Shown: positions 28,998-37,231 of the stretch, piece after piece
How positions within the stretch are numbered: position 1 is the stretch's first letter
Layout of the letters: every line of letters begins with the position of its first letter
Source: a bacterium
GTDB taxonomy: Bacteria; Sumerlaeota; Sumerlaeia; MVZB01
Direction: 5' to 3'
Length of the DNA stretch: 64,000 nt
Assembly: GCA_021372575.1 (NCBI GenBank)
Contig: JAJFUE010000142.1
Coordinates: forward strand, 1-64,000
Made by a program: the position numbers and the translations under genes
The notes under the pieces: generated by a model
Databases searched by the model: none
Told to the model about the DNA's origin: nothing
What the model saw: only the letters and a program-made list of their open reading frames with translations

Positions 28998-31091
28998 TTA
29001 TCTTTCCGCGTGTTTAACCGTGACGCGGTGATCGGCGCCGATCGTGATGACGTCGCGGCCGGTTTCGCGTTTGACGGTGGCCACAAGTTCATTGCCCTGC
29101 TGCGATAATTCAACTGACTGCACCTGTCGGTTGGCGCCCGCGACGACCGGTTCGATCACGGCCGCGAAGCGCGCGCCGGCGCCTTCGCGCGTGAACATTG
29201 CCATCGGCATGCGGTCCATCACGGAGCCCGCCGGGCCGTCGCCGATCAAGATCCCGGTGCCGGCCTGCGCGTCGAGAGTCAGATACGTCACCATGCCGTC
29301 GCCGCCGAACGACGCTCCGATCTCGCCGTCGCTCGCGCCCGTTTTGATGTTCTTCACGTATTCCATTCCGGTGAAGCCGGTGATTTTTGCAGGTTTCACC
29401 GGCACCATCGCTCCGACAGTCGAGCCAGTGTTGTGATAGACGAAATCGTAACGGTGCGGCCGGTCGGACTTGAGCTCGTCGATCACCAGCAGGTATTCGG
29501 GCGATTGGACGAGCGTGCGCACGTGCTCGACGCCGGGGTAGGAATCGTTGTTCGCGGCGGCGGCGATGCTGAACACGCTGCCCGATTCGAAAAACAGCGG
29601 CTTGCCGGTTGCCGGTTGCTGCGATGTTCGATCGACGATCACCGTGTTGTGGCTGATCGTCGCCTTGTACCAGTTCTTGTGGATCGGCAGTCGATACGCC
29701 TGGCTGCGGGCGCGGCCCGGGTCGTTGGCGATCTCGACGCCATGCGCGAAGAGCACAAAGTTGTTCTTGTCGAGGTGGCCGTGGAATCCGCCGTCCGGTC
29801 CGAAATTCAGGACGCTCGTCAGGCCCGCCGGCCCGGGGCCGCGCAGGATCGCCTGGCCGGCGCCGGGAAATTGCCGGCTCGCGAACGACGACGCTTTCGG
29901 CCGGGGGGCGTTCGTGTCGCGGCCGTAAAGAATGCTCTCGAACGTGGGTTCAGCGACGAGCATCGGAGCAAGGGCCGGATCATGCGTTGCGCGCCACGCC
30001 GATTCGAAATCCTTTGTTGCGGATCCAGCCATCGTATCGACCGCGTCGCCGAAACGCGGCAGGCTGCCGTCGGGCATTTGATAGAGCGCGGGCGTTGCAT
30101 ACATCTTTCGCAGCATTGGTTTCCCCCACAAGTCGATCCCGATCCGGCGAGCGTATTCGGCCGTTTCGGTGAGCGCCGTGAGCGTGTAGAAGTGATAGCT
30201 CCAGCTGTTCTCGAACCACATGCCGTCGGCTGTGATCGAATGCTCCATTTGGAACAGGAACCCGTTTTTCGGATCGTTGATCGCGCGATCGACCCACCGC
30301 GCATCATGAAGCATCACGCCGCCGGCGAGCATCGCGGCGTTGTGGTAGCTCTGCCAGTTGCTGGTCTCCCTCTTGTTGCGCGCAAGGTTTTGCAGCAGCG
30401 GCAGGATGAGCCCGTTGTCGATCTTGTGCCGGTCGGCGGCGCTCATCGATTTCGACGAATACACAAGGTCATATGCCGGCGCGATCGAGCCCGCCATCGC
30501 CGAGGCCTCGTCGAGCGTCTGCTCGAACATATGGCCGCCGCCGGTGCCCGTCTGCGTCAAATTCGCATTGTGCCACGGGTATTTGCGATAGCGTTCCGCG
30601 TAACCGATCAGCACTTTGCGCACGTGCGCGGCATATTTCTCGTCGCCGGTGATGGCGTAGGCCCACGCCGCCGAGCGCGCGTGATTCAAAATCTGGTTGT
30701 GCTGGCGCAGGAAAATCACGTCGTCGTAAGGCGGGCCGCTATAGACCTTCTTGCACCGGGGGCACTGGTGATGCGTGTCGTCGATGGTCTTGAGCCCCAT
30801 CTGGCAGCTCTGGCACTGGTACCACTGGTTGTGCTGGCCGCCGCGCGGGGGGAAAACAATCGGCTTGCGCACGGCGTTGTCGGCCCATTTGATCGTTTGC
30901 GCGAGCAGGTCGTGCTCGGGGCCGGTCGATTGCCAGGCCGCGCGCAGGCGGGCGATTTCGTCGGGCGTCGCCGCGATCGCCGGATGCCGCATCGGATTGG
31001 GAAGATCGGTTGGTTGGGACTGAAACGCCGATGCCGGAATAATCGCCAGCGAGATCAGGAGAACGAAATCCAACACATGCAGGCTGCGCAT
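28998..31091 (-). CDS. Secreted polysaccharide lyase-like protein (alginate lyase / heparinase II-III type)
   Basis: 697 aa with a signal peptide (MRSLHVLDFVLLISLAIIPASA). An N-terminal alpha/alpha-toroid (about 50-400) includes SNWQSYHNAAMLAGG, WFENSWSYHFYTLTALTE and FGDAVDTMAG. A beta-sandwich of the heparinase II/III type follows, with HGHLDKNNFVLFAHG and ISHNTVIVD. Conserved Asn/His/Tyr residues suggest beta-elimination of uronate polysaccharides. An unusual CxxC...CxxC knuckle (CQSCQMG...CPRCKK) near residues 110-135 may bind zinc. ATG 31091 was chosen for the signal peptide; an upstream ATG (31148) is less likely. Substrate not predictable. Confidence 0.85.
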   Translation of the reverse strand: MRSLHVLDFVLLISLAIIPASAFQSQPTDLPNPMRHPAIAATPDEIARLRAAWQSTGPEHDLLAQTIKWADNAVRKPIVFPPRGGQHNQWYQCQSCQMGLKTIDDTHHQCPRCKKVYSGPPYDDVIFLRQHNQILNHARSAAWAYAITGDEKYAAHVRKVLIGYAERYRKYPWHNANLTQTGTGGGHMFEQTLDEASAMAGSIAPAYDLVYSSKSMSAADRHKIDNGLILPLLQNLARNKRETSNWQSYHNAAMLAGGVMLHDARWVDRAINDPKNGFLFQMEHSITADGMWFENSWSYHFYTLTALTETAEYARRIGIDLWGKPMLRKMYATPALYQMPDGSLPRFGDAVDTMAGSATKDFESAWRATHDPALAPMLVAEPTFESILYGRDTNAPRPKASSFASRQFPGAGQAILRGPGPAGLTSVLNFGPDGGFHGHLDKNNFVLFAHGVEIANDPGRARSQAYRLPIHKNWYKATISHNTVIVDRTSQQPATGKPLFFESGSVFSIAAAANNDSYPGVEHVRTLVQSPEYLLVIDELKSDRPHRYDFVYHNTGSTVGAMVPVKPAKITGFTGMEYVKNIKTGASDGEIGASFGGDGMVTYLTLDAQAGTGILIGDGPAGSVMDRMPMAMFTREGAGARFAAVIEPVVAGANRQVQSVELSQQGNELVATVKRETGRDVITIGADHRVTVKHAER

Positions 31092-31187
31092 GATTGCCAA
31101 ATCCAAGATGAAAAATACCGAACGTGCCTCGGCCGCGCAGGCAGGCATCCATTCATATCAAACGGGCCTGGAATCGTGAAGGTGAAA

Positions 31188-31838
31188 CTAATTCAGCCGC
31201 CACCTGGACTCGCCGCCGAAATAGAAAATGTCGCCGTAGCTGATCGTCCCGTTGGTGGGGTCGTAACGCAGGCCGTAATAACTCGATCCCGCAATCCAAT
31301 TTCCGTTCCGGTCCTTGCCGACCAATGGCGCCGGCGATGCTTCATTAGCGATCACCGCGGGCAGGGGGAAGTAACCTCCCGTATTGGTTAAAAGGTCGGG
31401 GCCATAGCTCCATGTCATCCATGAAGTCCGTGGAAACAGATTGTAGCTGCGATAGTAACCCGGCGGTTTTTGCCAGGGCGTGTAGGCAACGCCGTAAATA
31501 CGGTATGTTACTGCGAGCCGCGAGTCTCCCATCGTCCTGAAGATATCGGTGGGATACCGGTTCAGGTAGGCAACCGGCGAGGTCAGCAAGGCCGGATTGC
31601 ATGCGCTCATTAAACCACTACCCGACACGACACCGCATGGATACGAACCCGTATCGACGCGGTACGATTCCATGGCCGCCGCGAGCTTGCGCAGGTCGCG
31701 ATTGACCCGCGCGACGTCGGAACGGACTTGCGCGTCGCTGAAGCGCGGCATCGCGGCCATCGCGAACAGCACGATGAAGCCGCAGATGAGCGCGACCTCC
31801 AGCAGGTTGAAGCCGAAAACCGAACGGTTGGACCGCAT
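31188..31838 (-). CDS. Prepilin-like protein, cassette 1
   Basis: 216 aa. Type IV prepilin/pseudopilin N-terminus: short leader, Gly9|Phe10 cleavage site, Glu14 at mature +5, then the hydrophobic helix LLEVALICGFIVLFAMAAM. The long globular part ends YGDIFYFGGESRWRLN, nearly shared with the paralogue at 33827-34501. Its ATG overlaps the stop of the upstream kelch gene (TAATG), so translation is coupled. Likely a minor pseudopilin assembled with, or presenting, the kelch protein. Confidence 0.85.
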   Translation of the reverse strand: MRSNRSVFGFNLLEVALICGFIVLFAMAAMPRFSDAQVRSDVARVNRDLRKLAAAMESYRVDTGSYPCGVVSGSGLMSACNPALLTSPVAYLNRYPTDIFRTMGDSRLAVTYRIYGVAYTPWQKPPGYYRSYNLFPRTSWMTWSYGPDLLTNTGGYFPLPAVIANEASPAPLVGKDRNGNWIAGSSYYGLRYDPTNGTISYGDIFYFGGESRWRLN

Positions 31839-33727
31839 TACTGCACCCTCATCCAGGCATTTTCGGCGCCGGTCCTGAATTGCAGCGCCCAGGCGTCGTT
31901 CAGGTTTTCATGCGCATTCCCGCCCAGGACCAGCAGCTTCGCGTTGTTGAAGTAGATCGCGCTCAGGCCACTGCGCGCGCTCCATGGGGCGGCTTCCGCC
32001 TGGTCCCAATGAACGCCGTCGGCGGACGTCCAGACATCGTTGCTCAAGCCCATCGGGGTCATGCCGCCGAGCATCCAGATTTTCCCGTCGATCACGGCGG
32101 TTCCGAAATCCCTGCGGGCCAACGGGAGCGCGTCGGACTCGCGGGTCCATGCGATGCCGTTGGTCGTTGACCATGCTTCCTGCGGATACGACGTCAGATT
32201 GGTTCCGTAGCACCCGCCGATGACCCACAGCTTGCCGCCGAACGCGACCGCGGCCATGCCGCGGCGTGCCGCAAACGGGGCGGTGTCGGTGGTTCTTGTC
32301 CAATTGAGCCCGTCGGTGGACCAATACACGTCGGAGTTCTCGGTCTGCAAATCGGGCCGGCCCGTGCCGCAGATCACCCACATCTTGTTGTCATAGACCG
32401 CGGCGGCGTGATAGGCGCGCCTGGGCCACGCGTTATTGGTGACGAGCGTCCACGATGAGCCGTTCGTCGAAGACCAGACGTCGCCGTACGAATGCGCGTC
32501 GTCGCAGCCGCCGAGGATCCACATCTTGTTGTTGTAGTTGAGCAGGCCGTGCGCCCAGCGCCCGTGCCACGGCGCGTTGCGGCTCACCGGAATCCAGCCG
32601 GTGATGTTATAGCCATACGGCGACGGCACGAGGTTGGCGCGCCAGGCCTCGGCGGATTCGCTTGTCGTGGAATTGGCAGAAGAAATGCCGCCGACAAGCC
32701 ACAGGTTGCCCTTGTATTCAAGGGTCCGGTACAGCGAGCGCGGATTCCAGAGTTCCTTGTCGCCGCCGAGTTGTGTCCACGCCGACCCGTTCGCCGTGCG
32801 CCAGATTTTGCTCGCCAGCGTCGTTGTTCCGGTGGTCAGTTCGCCACCGGCGAAAATGTAGAAATTGGTTCCGGCGGTCACGCCGGATTGCCCCCACGTC
32901 GAAGGCCACGGCGCCGCCGCGGCTTCGGTCCAGTCGGTTCCGTTCGTCGAGTTCCATGTTTTCCTGGTCGCGCCGCCGAACGCCCACAACTTGCCGCCCG
33001 TTGTGGCGGCGCTCAGGCTCCATTCCTCGCCCCACGGCGCCGAAGCCGTCTTTTGCGTCCAGTCGGTTCCATTGTCGCTGACCCACACGTCGTGAAGATC
33101 GGAGACGCCGGCGCCGCCGGTCATATAGAGCTGGTTGTTGAAGACAGCGAGCCCCGGCATGGCGCGCGCGGTCCATGGAACGGCCGGCCCGGCTTCCCAG
33201 TCGCTTCCGTTGGCCGTTGACCACACGTCGTTGTAATACGTGTATTCCGCCGTGGTGGTGCCGCTCGTCGTTTTGACGCCGCCGATGAGCCACAGCCTGT
33301 TCTTGAACACGATCGCGCCGCTGAGGCTGCGCGGAAGCCAGCCCGCCGAGGTGCTTTCGCGGGTCCAGTCGATCCCGTCGGACGACGACCATACGTCGTT
33401 GTAGAAAACGTAGGCATAGCGCCCGCCCATGACGTAGATCCTGCCGTTGAAAACCGCCGCGGCAAAATCCTTGCGCGGCGCCCATATCGGCTCCTGCAGC
33501 ACGCAGTCCCACTTCACTGCGTCGCTCGACGACCAGATGCCGTCGTCGCCGCTCAGGATATAGAACCGGTTGTTAAGGAACACCGCCGGTGCATTGCCCG
33601 GCTTCGACCATGGCAAATCCTGCGAAGTATTCCAGGACTGCGCTGAAGCGATCGATGTGAGGGCGAAAACGGCGAGACTCAGGTGAAGCGCACGGGTGAG
33701 ACCAAAACGAAAACAGTTCACCTGCAT
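31838..33727 (-). CDS. Secreted kelch-like beta-propeller protein, cassette 1
   Basis: 629 aa with a signal peptide (SLAVFALTSIASAQ). About a dozen kelch-like repeats of the type NRFYILSGDDGIWSSSDAVKWD or KLWVIGGC...YPQEAWSTTNGIAW; each carries a GG doublet and a WxSxDGxxW turn. Enough for one or two propellers. No enzyme site was recognised, so an adhesive or carbohydrate-binding role is more likely. It is the first gene of a two-gene unit with a coupled prepilin, repeated at 33827-36493. Confidence 0.88.
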   Translation of the reverse strand: MQVNCFRFGLTRALHLSLAVFALTSIASAQSWNTSQDLPWSKPGNAPAVFLNNRFYILSGDDGIWSSSDAVKWDCVLQEPIWAPRKDFAAAVFNGRIYVMGGRYAYVFYNDVWSSSDGIDWTRESTSAGWLPRSLSGAIVFKNRLWLIGGVKTTSGTTTAEYTYYNDVWSTANGSDWEAGPAVPWTARAMPGLAVFNNQLYMTGGAGVSDLHDVWVSDNGTDWTQKTASAPWGEEWSLSAATTGGKLWAFGGATRKTWNSTNGTDWTEAAAAPWPSTWGQSGVTAGTNFYIFAGGELTTGTTTLASKIWRTANGSAWTQLGGDKELWNPRSLYRTLEYKGNLWLVGGISSANSTTSESAEAWRANLVPSPYGYNITGWIPVSRNAPWHGRWAHGLLNYNNKMWILGGCDDAHSYGDVWSSTNGSSWTLVTNNAWPRRAYHAAAVYDNKMWVICGTGRPDLQTENSDVYWSTDGLNWTRTTDTAPFAARRGMAAVAFGGKLWVIGGCYGTNLTSYPQEAWSTTNGIAWTRESDALPLARRDFGTAVIDGKIWMLGGMTPMGLSNDVWTSADGVHWDQAEAAPWSARSGLSAIYFNNAKLLVLGGNAHENLNDAWALQFRTGAENAWMRVQ

Positions 33728-33826
33728 CAGCGACCACCCCCGACAATACGGACTTTAACAGACAATGATGAATTTTAGGGTCTGACCCCGGTTTGTCAAC
33801 AGGATACGTCAATCAGGTATTCGAGC

Positions 33827-34501
33827 TCAGTTCAGGCGTATCAGCGCCTCGCTGCCGAAATGGTAGAGATCGCCGTAGCTCATCTCGCCGTTGGTTGGAT
33901 CGTAGCGCATGCCGCTGGCGGTGGCCGTGCCGCCGATATAACGGCCGTACCTGTCCACGCCGATCGCGGGGCCGCCGTAGTTTGTTTCGGCTTCGTTCTG
34001 AAGAATTCGCGGCAGGGGATAATAGCCCGCCGTGTTTGACAAGCGGTCCGGTCCGGAGCTCCACGACATCCAAGACGTTTTGGGATAAACCGAATAGCTG
34101 CGCCGATAATAGGGCGGGGTTGGGAATGAGACATATGAGACCGCATAGACCCGATAACCGGGCAGGGGCTGCATGAGCGGGTTGAAGACATCGTTCAAAA
34201 CCTGATCCATGTAGCAGACGGGCGTCGTCAGCAACTGCTGGTCGAGTTCGTCGCGGTAAGGCTTTCCGGGCAGCGGCGATGCCAGCATCGACGCGGGGTA
34301 ACCTGCGTTATCGATCCGGTAAGCTTCCATCGCGAGTGCGATCGAGGCTATGTCGCGCTTGGCGCGGGCGATGTCGGAAAACAGGCGCGAGTCGCTGAAG
34401 CGCGGCAGGGCCGCCATTGCGAACAACGCGATGAACCCCGACAACAGGATCACCTCGATGGTGTTGATCCCCGCATTGGAACGCCGGCCGATGAGTTTCA
34501 T
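33827..34501 (-). CDS. Prepilin-like protein, cassette 2
   Basis: 224 aa. Prepilin N-terminus with Gly11|Ile12 (Ile instead of Phe at +1), Glu16 at +5 and helix TIEVILLSGFIALFAMAAL. The globular half shares IDNAGYPAS, MSWSSGPD and the terminal YGDLYHFGSEALIRLN with cassette 1. It follows the kelch gene by about 15 nt on the minus strand. Confidence 0.85.
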   Translation of the reverse strand: MKLIGRRSNAGINTIEVILLSGFIALFAMAALPRFSDSRLFSDIARAKRDIASIALAMEAYRIDNAGYPASMLASPLPGKPYRDELDQQLLTTPVCYMDQVLNDVFNPLMQPLPGYRVYAVSYVSFPTPPYYRRSYSVYPKTSWMSWSSGPDRLSNTAGYYPLPRILQNEAETNYGGPAIGVDRYGRYIGGTATASGMRYDPTNGEMSYGDLYHFGSEALIRLN

Positions 34502-34516
34502 GTTTTCGAACCGCCT

Positions 34517-36493
34517 TTATTGAATTCGCATCCAGGCATTGTTGACGCCGGTTCTGAACGGAAGCATCCACACGTCGTTGAGGACCTCGTGGCCGTAGCC
34601 GCCCATGATCCACAGCGACGTGCGGTTGAAATAAACGGCCGACAGGCCGCGGCGCGGGCTCCACGGCGCGGCCCCTTCCGGTTCCCAATTGACGCCGTCC
34701 GCGGTTGACCAGACGTCGTTGTAGAGGCTTGAGCCGTTGGCGCCGCCGAGCACGTAGAGCCGGCCGCCACAGACGGCGGTCGCGAAATCCTGCCGCGCGA
34801 ACGGCAGGCTGTCGGTCTCAAGCGTCCAGTGCGTGCCGTCGCCGGTGGACCACGCCTCGGGCGGGTATTGGCGCCCGTTCTCGTCATACGATCCGCCGAT
34901 GACCCACAGCTTGCCGTTGAAGCTCACGGCGCCCATGCCCATGCGCGCGCGGAACGGCACCGGGTCGGCCGTCTTGACCCAGTTCAGGCCGTTGCCCGAG
35001 AAATACACGTCGGCCCGTTCGGTCAGGCTGGTGGGCCGATCGGTCCCGCAGATCACCCACATGCGCCCGTTATGGACGGCCGAAGCGAAATGCGAGCGCG
35101 CGGGCCAGGCGTTCTCGGTGACGAGCGTCCAGCTGCTGTCGATCGCCTTCGACCACACGTCGCCATAGGTCCGGTGATCGTCGCACCCGCCAAAGATCCA
35201 CATGCGGTCGGCGTAGGCGAGCGCGCCGTGCCCCCAGCGCGCGCCCCACGGCGCGTCCGCGTCGATCTGCTCCCAGCCGGCAAGCTTGTAAAATCCCGGC
35301 TGCTCGGCGGGCAGGATCGTCGATTTCCAGACCTCGCCCGTGAGCGAGGTGATCTCGGTGCTGAGCGCCATGCCGCCCGTCAGCCAGATCCGGCCCTTGA
35401 AATCGATCGCGCGGTGATGCCAGCGCGGCTGCCAGATCTGGGTGTCGGATCCGGCGTGCGTCCATTTGACGGCGTCGCTCGAGGTCCACACCTTGCCGAT
35501 GAGCGGCGTCGTCCCGGACGTCGGCTCGCCGCCGGAAAGAATGTAAAACTGGTCGCCGACCGTTATGGCCGACTGCCCCCACATCGGCGGCAACTGCGGC
35601 GGGGCGGCCGGAATGGGCTGCCAATTGATGCCGTCGATCGAATTCCACTCATTCTGGCCGAGGCAGCCCATGACGCGCAGCCGGCCGTCATACGAGAACG
35701 CGCTCAGGCTCCAGTCCCGGCCCCACGGCGCGGAATGTGTTTTTTGCGTCCAGTCGGTCCCGTTGTTCGAAACCCAGACGTCATAAAGCCATTCAGATGG
35801 CGGGATAATCCCGCGCTGATTGCCGGCGAGCACGGGAAGCGGTTCGCTTGCGCCGCCCATCAACCAGAGCTGGTTGTTGTGGATGACAAGGCCCGGCAGG
35901 GCGCGGCCCTGCTGCCACGGATGGGATTTCTGTTCCCACGCCGAGCCGTCGGCCGTTGACCAGGCCTCGTTGAAATAATCGTAGTTCATAAACGGCTGCG
36001 AGGTGACCGGATCCTCCTCTTCTGTCATCTTCATGCCGCCAAGCAGGAGGAGGCGATTGTTGAACACGATGGCGCCGCTCAGTGCGCGCCCGGGCCACGG
36101 CGCATCGGCCTCCCTGACCCAATCGACGCCGTCGAACGACGACCAGACGTCATTGAAAAAGTTATAGGTGTCGCGGCCGCCCATGACCCAGATCTTGTCG
36201 AGGAACGAAACCGCCATGTGATCGGTGCGCGGCGCCCACGGCGGCGTCTTGCAAACGCAGTCCCACACGGCGCCGGTCTGCGACGCCCAGACCCCGTTGG
36301 CGCCGCTCAGGATGAAGAACCGCCCGTGGTGATAAACCGCCGGCGCGTTGCCGGGTTTGGACCACGGGAAGTCCTGGTTGTGGTTCCACATGTTCGCGGC
36401 ATGTGCCCGGCCGGCAAAGAAAAAGGCACAAACAAGAAACAGCAGGATCGCCGGCGCGTGGCTTGGCCGATGAGATTGCAGATCACGACGCAT
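34517..36493 (-). CDS. Secreted kelch-like beta-propeller protein, cassette 2
   Basis: 658 aa. ATG 36493 was chosen over earlier Met codons because AAAGGAAAG lies at the right spacing and a signal peptide follows (ILLFLVCAFFFAGRAHAA). The repeat arrangement and many phrases (QDFPWSKPGNAPAV, WSLSA, APWGARWGHG) match the cassette 1 kelch protein, so the two arose by duplication of the whole kelch+prepilin unit. The two cassettes run in the same direction about 100 nt apart, possibly one operon. Confidence 0.88.
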   Translation of the reverse strand: MRRDLQSHRPSHAPAILLFLVCAFFFAGRAHAANMWNHNQDFPWSKPGNAPAVYHHGRFFILSGANGVWASQTGAVWDCVCKTPPWAPRTDHMAVSFLDKIWVMGGRDTYNFFNDVWSSFDGVDWVREADAPWPGRALSGAIVFNNRLLLLGGMKMTEEEDPVTSQPFMNYDYFNEAWSTADGSAWEQKSHPWQQGRALPGLVIHNNQLWLMGGASEPLPVLAGNQRGIIPPSEWLYDVWVSNNGTDWTQKTHSAPWGRDWSLSAFSYDGRLRVMGCLGQNEWNSIDGINWQPIPAAPPQLPPMWGQSAITVGDQFYILSGGEPTSGTTPLIGKVWTSSDAVKWTHAGSDTQIWQPRWHHRAIDFKGRIWLTGGMALSTEITSLTGEVWKSTILPAEQPGFYKLAGWEQIDADAPWGARWGHGALAYADRMWIFGGCDDHRTYGDVWSKAIDSSWTLVTENAWPARSHFASAVHNGRMWVICGTDRPTSLTERADVYFSGNGLNWVKTADPVPFRARMGMGAVSFNGKLWVIGGSYDENGRQYPPEAWSTGDGTHWTLETDSLPFARQDFATAVCGGRLYVLGGANGSSLYNDVWSTADGVNWEPEGAAPWSPRRGLSAVYFNRTSLWIMGGYGHEVLNDVWMLPFRTGVNNAWMRIQ

Positions 36494-36684
36494 GGGCCGC
36501 TTTCCTTTTTTGGCGATGACATCAGATGCTCGCTTTTTCATAGTGCTAATGCTTTGGTTTGTCAATCTGCAAACCTTTTGGATTTCATTCCGCGCCGGCC
36601 CATGAACGACTGCTTGCAATCGCGCCGAGATGAAGATTAATCTGGTAGCGCCGGCCGACGCCGCAATAGGAATTGAACCCGAAC

Positions 36685-37158
36685 ATGGCCAAAGCGCAAC
36701 ATCCCGAACGCGAAAAACTCGTCTGCCAGAACCGCAAGGCGCGGCATGAGTATTTCATCGACGACACGATCGAGGCCGGCGTCGAGCTCAAGGGAACCGA
36801 GGTCAAGAGCCTGCGCCAGGGGCAGGGGAGCGTGCAGGAATCGTACGCCCAGATCAAGGGCGGCGAGGCGTGGATTTTTCAGTTTCACATCCCGCCCTAC
36901 GAACAGGCCAACCGCTTCAACCAGGACCCCGTCCGCACGCGGCGCCTGCTCATGCACCGGCGCGAAATCGACAAGCTCGGCGCGGCCACCGATCACCAGG
37001 GCTACACGCTCGTGCCGCTCGAGGTCTATTTCCGCAAGGGCCGCGTCAAGATCCTGATCGGCATCGCGCACGGCAAGAAAAGTTTCGACAAGCGCGCCAG
37101 CATCAAGGAGCGCGACATCACGCGCGAAATGGACCGCATGCGCCGCGGCCGCGGCTAG
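36685..37158 (+). CDS. smpB: SsrA-binding protein SmpB
   Basis: 157 aa, the normal length. SmpB binds tmRNA and brings it to stalled ribosomes. Family blocks: NRKARHEYFIDDTIEAGVEL, GTEVKSLRQG, SYAQIKGGEAWIF, FHIPPYEQAN, PLEVYFRKGRVKILIGIAHGKK and the basic C-terminal tail. ATG 36685 (MAKAQHPE); a TTG 12 nt upstream is unlikely. No tmRNA gene was recognised in this window. Confidence 0.97.
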   Translation: MAKAQHPEREKLVCQNRKARHEYFIDDTIEAGVELKGTEVKSLRQGQGSVQESYAQIKGGEAWIFQFHIPPYEQANRFNQDPVRTRRLLMHRREIDKLGAATDHQGYTLVPLEVYFRKGRVKILIGIAHGKKSFDKRASIKERDITREMDRMRRGRG

Positions 37159-37161
37159 GTG

Positions 37162-37229
37162 TGAATCGTGGATCGTGAATCGTGGATTGCGACAACCCAT
37201 CATTGAAATGATTTTCATCATTCATCATT
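37162..37229. repeat. GAATCGTGGATC and ATCATTCATC tandem repeats
   Basis: 37162-37190: GAATCGTGGATCGTGAATC units. 37198-37229: TCATCATTCATC units, which supply the TGA stop of the WD40/SGNH gene on the minus strand. The ATCATTCATC type also occurs at 48370-48390 and 54543-54577. Confidence 0.8.
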
Positions 37230-37231
37230 CA

